This document shows positions 11,536 to 13,472 of a stretch of 13,472 nt of DNA, one piece after another (position 1 is the stretch's first letter; every line of letters begins with the position of its first letter). The notes beneath the pieces are model-generated. The model did not search any database, was not told where the DNA came from, and saw nothing but the letters and a program-made list of their open reading frames with translations. The DNA is from REEB95 sp035275845 (lineage in GTDB: Bacteria; Pseudomonadota; Alphaproteobacteria; ATCC43930; CGMCC-115725): assembly GCA_035275845.1 (NCBI GenBank), contig DATEMD010000202.1, positions 1 to 13,472 of the forward strand, in the 5' to 3' direction. The position numbers were made by a program, and so were the translations under genes.

Positions 11536-13472
11536 ATGACCGTGTGGCGCTTCATCAGGCGGGCTGATTCGAGCCGCGTGTCTGTCGGCATGGCCGGCGG
11601 CGCGCGCCGACGGCTCGCGCCCCGCATCCTGATCGTCACCATCCTGCTAGCCGCGCTACTGCACGCCGCCAACGCCCTTTTCGTCTACCATTTCTATTCG
11701 ACGACCGCGGCGCGTGAAGCTGCGGCGCGCGACGCCACCGCGACCATGATGGCTCAGCAGGCTAGTCAGACCTTTACCGCGATCGATTCCGCTTTGACCG
11801 CCGTCGCGGCAAGGCTCAAGACCCGTCCGCTGGCACCGAACGACCAGACGATACTGACGGAAGAGGACGTGCGCTCGTCCGCCGTGCGCGCACTGCTGGT
11901 GCTGGATCACGACGGCACGGTCGCGCTCGACTCGTCGGGCTATCCGCCAGCACCGCGTGTCCTCGCCGAACGGCAGTATCTAGCCGGGTTCGCGACGGCA
12001 AGCATGTCGGGCTTGTCCATCAGCGACCTCGTGTCCGGGTCGAGCTTGGTGCCGTACTTCGGCATGGGCCGGGCAATCACCGACGCGGCTGGCACGCGCA
12101 TTGGCACCGTCATCGCCGTCGTCGAACCGTCGTTTTTCGCCGCGATGCCTGGCACATTGCCAGACACGACGGCGCTGCTTGTACACGAGAGCGACGGCAC
12201 CATTCTCGCCGGCAATGGCTTCGGTACCGACACCACCGTCAATCAGGCCTTGGTACGGTACGCGCACGACATCCTGGCCATACGCGAGATCGACGGCTTC
12301 CCGTTGCAGTTGATCGTTGCCGGGCCACCGGTCTGGAAATCGCCCGCTTTCCACAATTTCATGATCTTCGACGCCGGGATCATGGCGATCGTGACCGTGG
12401 TGGCGCTGTGGCTCGCGTGGCGGCTCACTGCCGAGGAGCGTGCACGCAGCACCGCCGAAATTCGGCTCCACGATGCGATCGAAAGCACGCCCGGCGGTTT
12501 CGCGCTGTATGACGCCGACGACTGTTTGGTGCTGTGCAATCGCACCTACGTCGAATATTACACGCCACCCGTACAGCCGCTGGTCGTGCCCGGCGCGCGC
12601 TTTGAGACCATCATCCGGAAAGTCGCCGAAACCGGCGGCTGGGCCGACGCGACCGACCAGAAGGCACGCGAAGCGCTGATCGAGCAGCGCGTGCGGGCGC
12701 ATCGCCAGGCCACCACCGAACTCGTCCAGCGCCTGAGCGACGGGCGCTGGCTGCTGACGCGCGAGCGCCGCACTGCCGACGGCGGCACCGCCTGCTTCTA
12801 CACCGACATCACGCGTCTGAAGCAGCAGGAGGAAGCGATACGGCGCAGCGAACGCCTCGAACGCCAGGCGCGCGAAATCGCCGAACGCGCCGACCGCGCC
12901 AAGAGCTCGTTCCTGGCGACGATGAGCCACGAACTGCGCACGCCATTGAATGCGGTGATTGGGTTTTCGCAGATCATCGAGCAGGGGATGTTCGGTCCGC
13001 AGCCGGCGCGGTACCGGGAGTACGCGACGCTGATCCGGCGCAGCGGCGAGCATCTGCTGACGATCATCAACGACATCCTGGACATCGCCAAGCTGCAGTC
13101 GGGCAAGACCGAGCTGCGGCTGGAAACCACGGTGCTGGCGCCGATCATCGACGAGGCGGTGCGGCTGGTGACGCCGCGGGCCGAGACCGCCCGGCTCACG
13201 CTGGTGCAGGACATCGCCCCCGCGCTGCCGGCGGTACGCGTCGACCTCACCCGTATCCGCCAGGTGCTCCTCAACCTGCTGTCCAACGCCATCAAGTTCA
13301 CCCCCGCCGGCGGCACCGTCACCGTCACCGCCAAGACCTGGGAGGGCGCCGTCGAGATCGCCGTCCGCGACACCGGCATCGGCATGGCCGAGGCCGACAT
13401 CCCCAAGGCGCTCGAGCCCTTCGGCCAGATCTCCAACGCCATGACCCGTGCCCACGAAGGCACCGGCCTGGG
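11536..13472 (+). CDS. Membrane sensor histidine kinase (Cache-like, PAS, HisKA, HATPase), C-terminus cut
   Basis: Inner-membrane two-component sensor, 645 codons seen and open at the right edge. Order: short cytoplasmic N-terminus; TM1 at about 31-54; a periplasmic region of some 220 residues resembling a dCache sensor (LDHDGTVALDSS, then AERQYLAGF and GTVIAVVEPSFF); TM2 at about 275-296; a PAS domain from about 311 (LHDAIESTPGGFALYDADD, LVLCNRTYVEYY); a charged linker likely to be coiled coil; the HisKA H-box FLATMSHELRTPLNAVIGF with His465; and the HATPase domain with N-box LLNLLSNAIKF (Asn584), G1 box DTGIGM (612-617) and the start of G2 (GTGLG) at the edge. ATG 11536 lacks a clear ribosome binding site; ATG 11590 is an alternative. 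A C-terminal receiver domain cannot be excluded. The ligand and partner regulator are unknown. Confidence 0.95.
   Translation, partial: MTVWRFIRRADSSRVSVGMAGGARRRLAPRILIVTILLAALLHAANALFVYHFYSTTAAREAAARDATATMMAQQASQTFTAIDSALTAVAARLKTRPLAPNDQTILTEEDVRSSAVRALLVLDHDGTVALDSSGYPPAPRVLAERQYLAGFATASMSGLSISDLVSGSSLVPYFGMGRAITDAAGTRIGTVIAVVEPSFFAAMPGTLPDTTALLVHESDGTILAGNGFGTDTTVNQALVRYAHDILAIREIDGFPLQLIVAGPPVWKSPAFHNFMIFDAGIMAIVTVVALWLAWRLTAEERARSTAEIRLHDAIESTPGGFALYDADDCLVLCNRTYVEYYTPPVQPLVVPGARFETIIRKVAETGGWADATDQKAREALIEQRVRAHRQATTELVQRLSDGRWLLTRERRTADGGTACFYTDITRLKQQEEAIRRSERLERQAREIAERADRAKSSFLATMSHELRTPLNAVIGFSQIIEQGMFGPQPARYREYATLIRRSGEHLLTIINDILDIAKLQSGKTELRLETTVLAPIIDEAVRLVTPRAETARLTLVQDIAPALPAVRVDLTRIRQVLLNLLSNAIKFTPAGGTVTVTAKTWEGAVEIAVRDTGIGMAEADIPKALEPFGQISNAMTRAHEGTGL

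Noticed and set aside
11980..13455. Long minus-strand open frame (491 codons) opposite the histidine kinase
   Set aside because: It is low-complexity, rich in Gly/Arg/Asp/His and has no domains, while the plus strand encodes a complete kinase core over the same bases.

Overview
The window is a strongly GC-rich, tightly packed chromosomal segment with an alphaproteobacterial look. The pointers are stand-alone hisI (not fused to hisE), the ribF-ileS-lspA order, an OmpA-type lipoprotein and a PAS histidine kinase of the kind common in Rhodospirillales-like genomes. The order-level placement is a guess from protein style. I see no rRNA, tRNA, insertion sequence, phage gene or CRISPR array.

Layout. 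Positions 1-4680 (minus strand) hold a housekeeping cluster read as maoC-like hydratase > ribF > ileS > lspA; lspA is cut by the left edge. From 4935 the plus strand carries a Rieske mononuclear-iron oxygenase, then hisI (6034-6441). Positions 6442-6839 have no recognised gene but contain a 16-bp palindrome, a GNRA-capped hairpin, a second hairpin and a candidate 39-residue ORF. An OmpA-domain lipoprotein follows (6840-7739) and ends in a strong intrinsic terminator, which lies inside the 3' end of the convergent next gene. That gene (7773-8810, minus) is a GAF-GGDEF protein whose active-site motif reads GGGEF while its RxxD inhibitory site is intact, suggesting a c-di-GMP receptor rather than a synthase. 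A tandem universal stress protein (8910-9743, minus) and a RidA-family protein (9882-10262, plus) diverge from a shared promoter region. RidA converges, with one base between stop codons, on a fold-type III PLP enzyme of the D-threonine aldolase / D-serine dehydratase family (10264-11412, minus). From 11536 to the right edge runs a membrane sensor histidine kinase, truncated by the window.

How the genes fit together. The left block links FAD/FMN supply, isoleucyl-tRNA charging and lipoprotein signal-peptide cleavage; lspA would process the lipoprotein at 6840. The middle and right parts mix amino-acid metabolism (hisI, the PLP enzyme, RidA) with stress and signalling genes (Usp, degenerate GGDEF, histidine kinase). 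No single new multi-gene system is evident. The parts most worth following are the degenerate GGDEF protein, the structured hisI-lipoprotein intergenic region with its small ORF, and the RidA-like protein lacking the usual catalytic arginine. Several genes use GTG or TTG starts (ribF, the PLP enzyme, probably the Rieske oxygenase).
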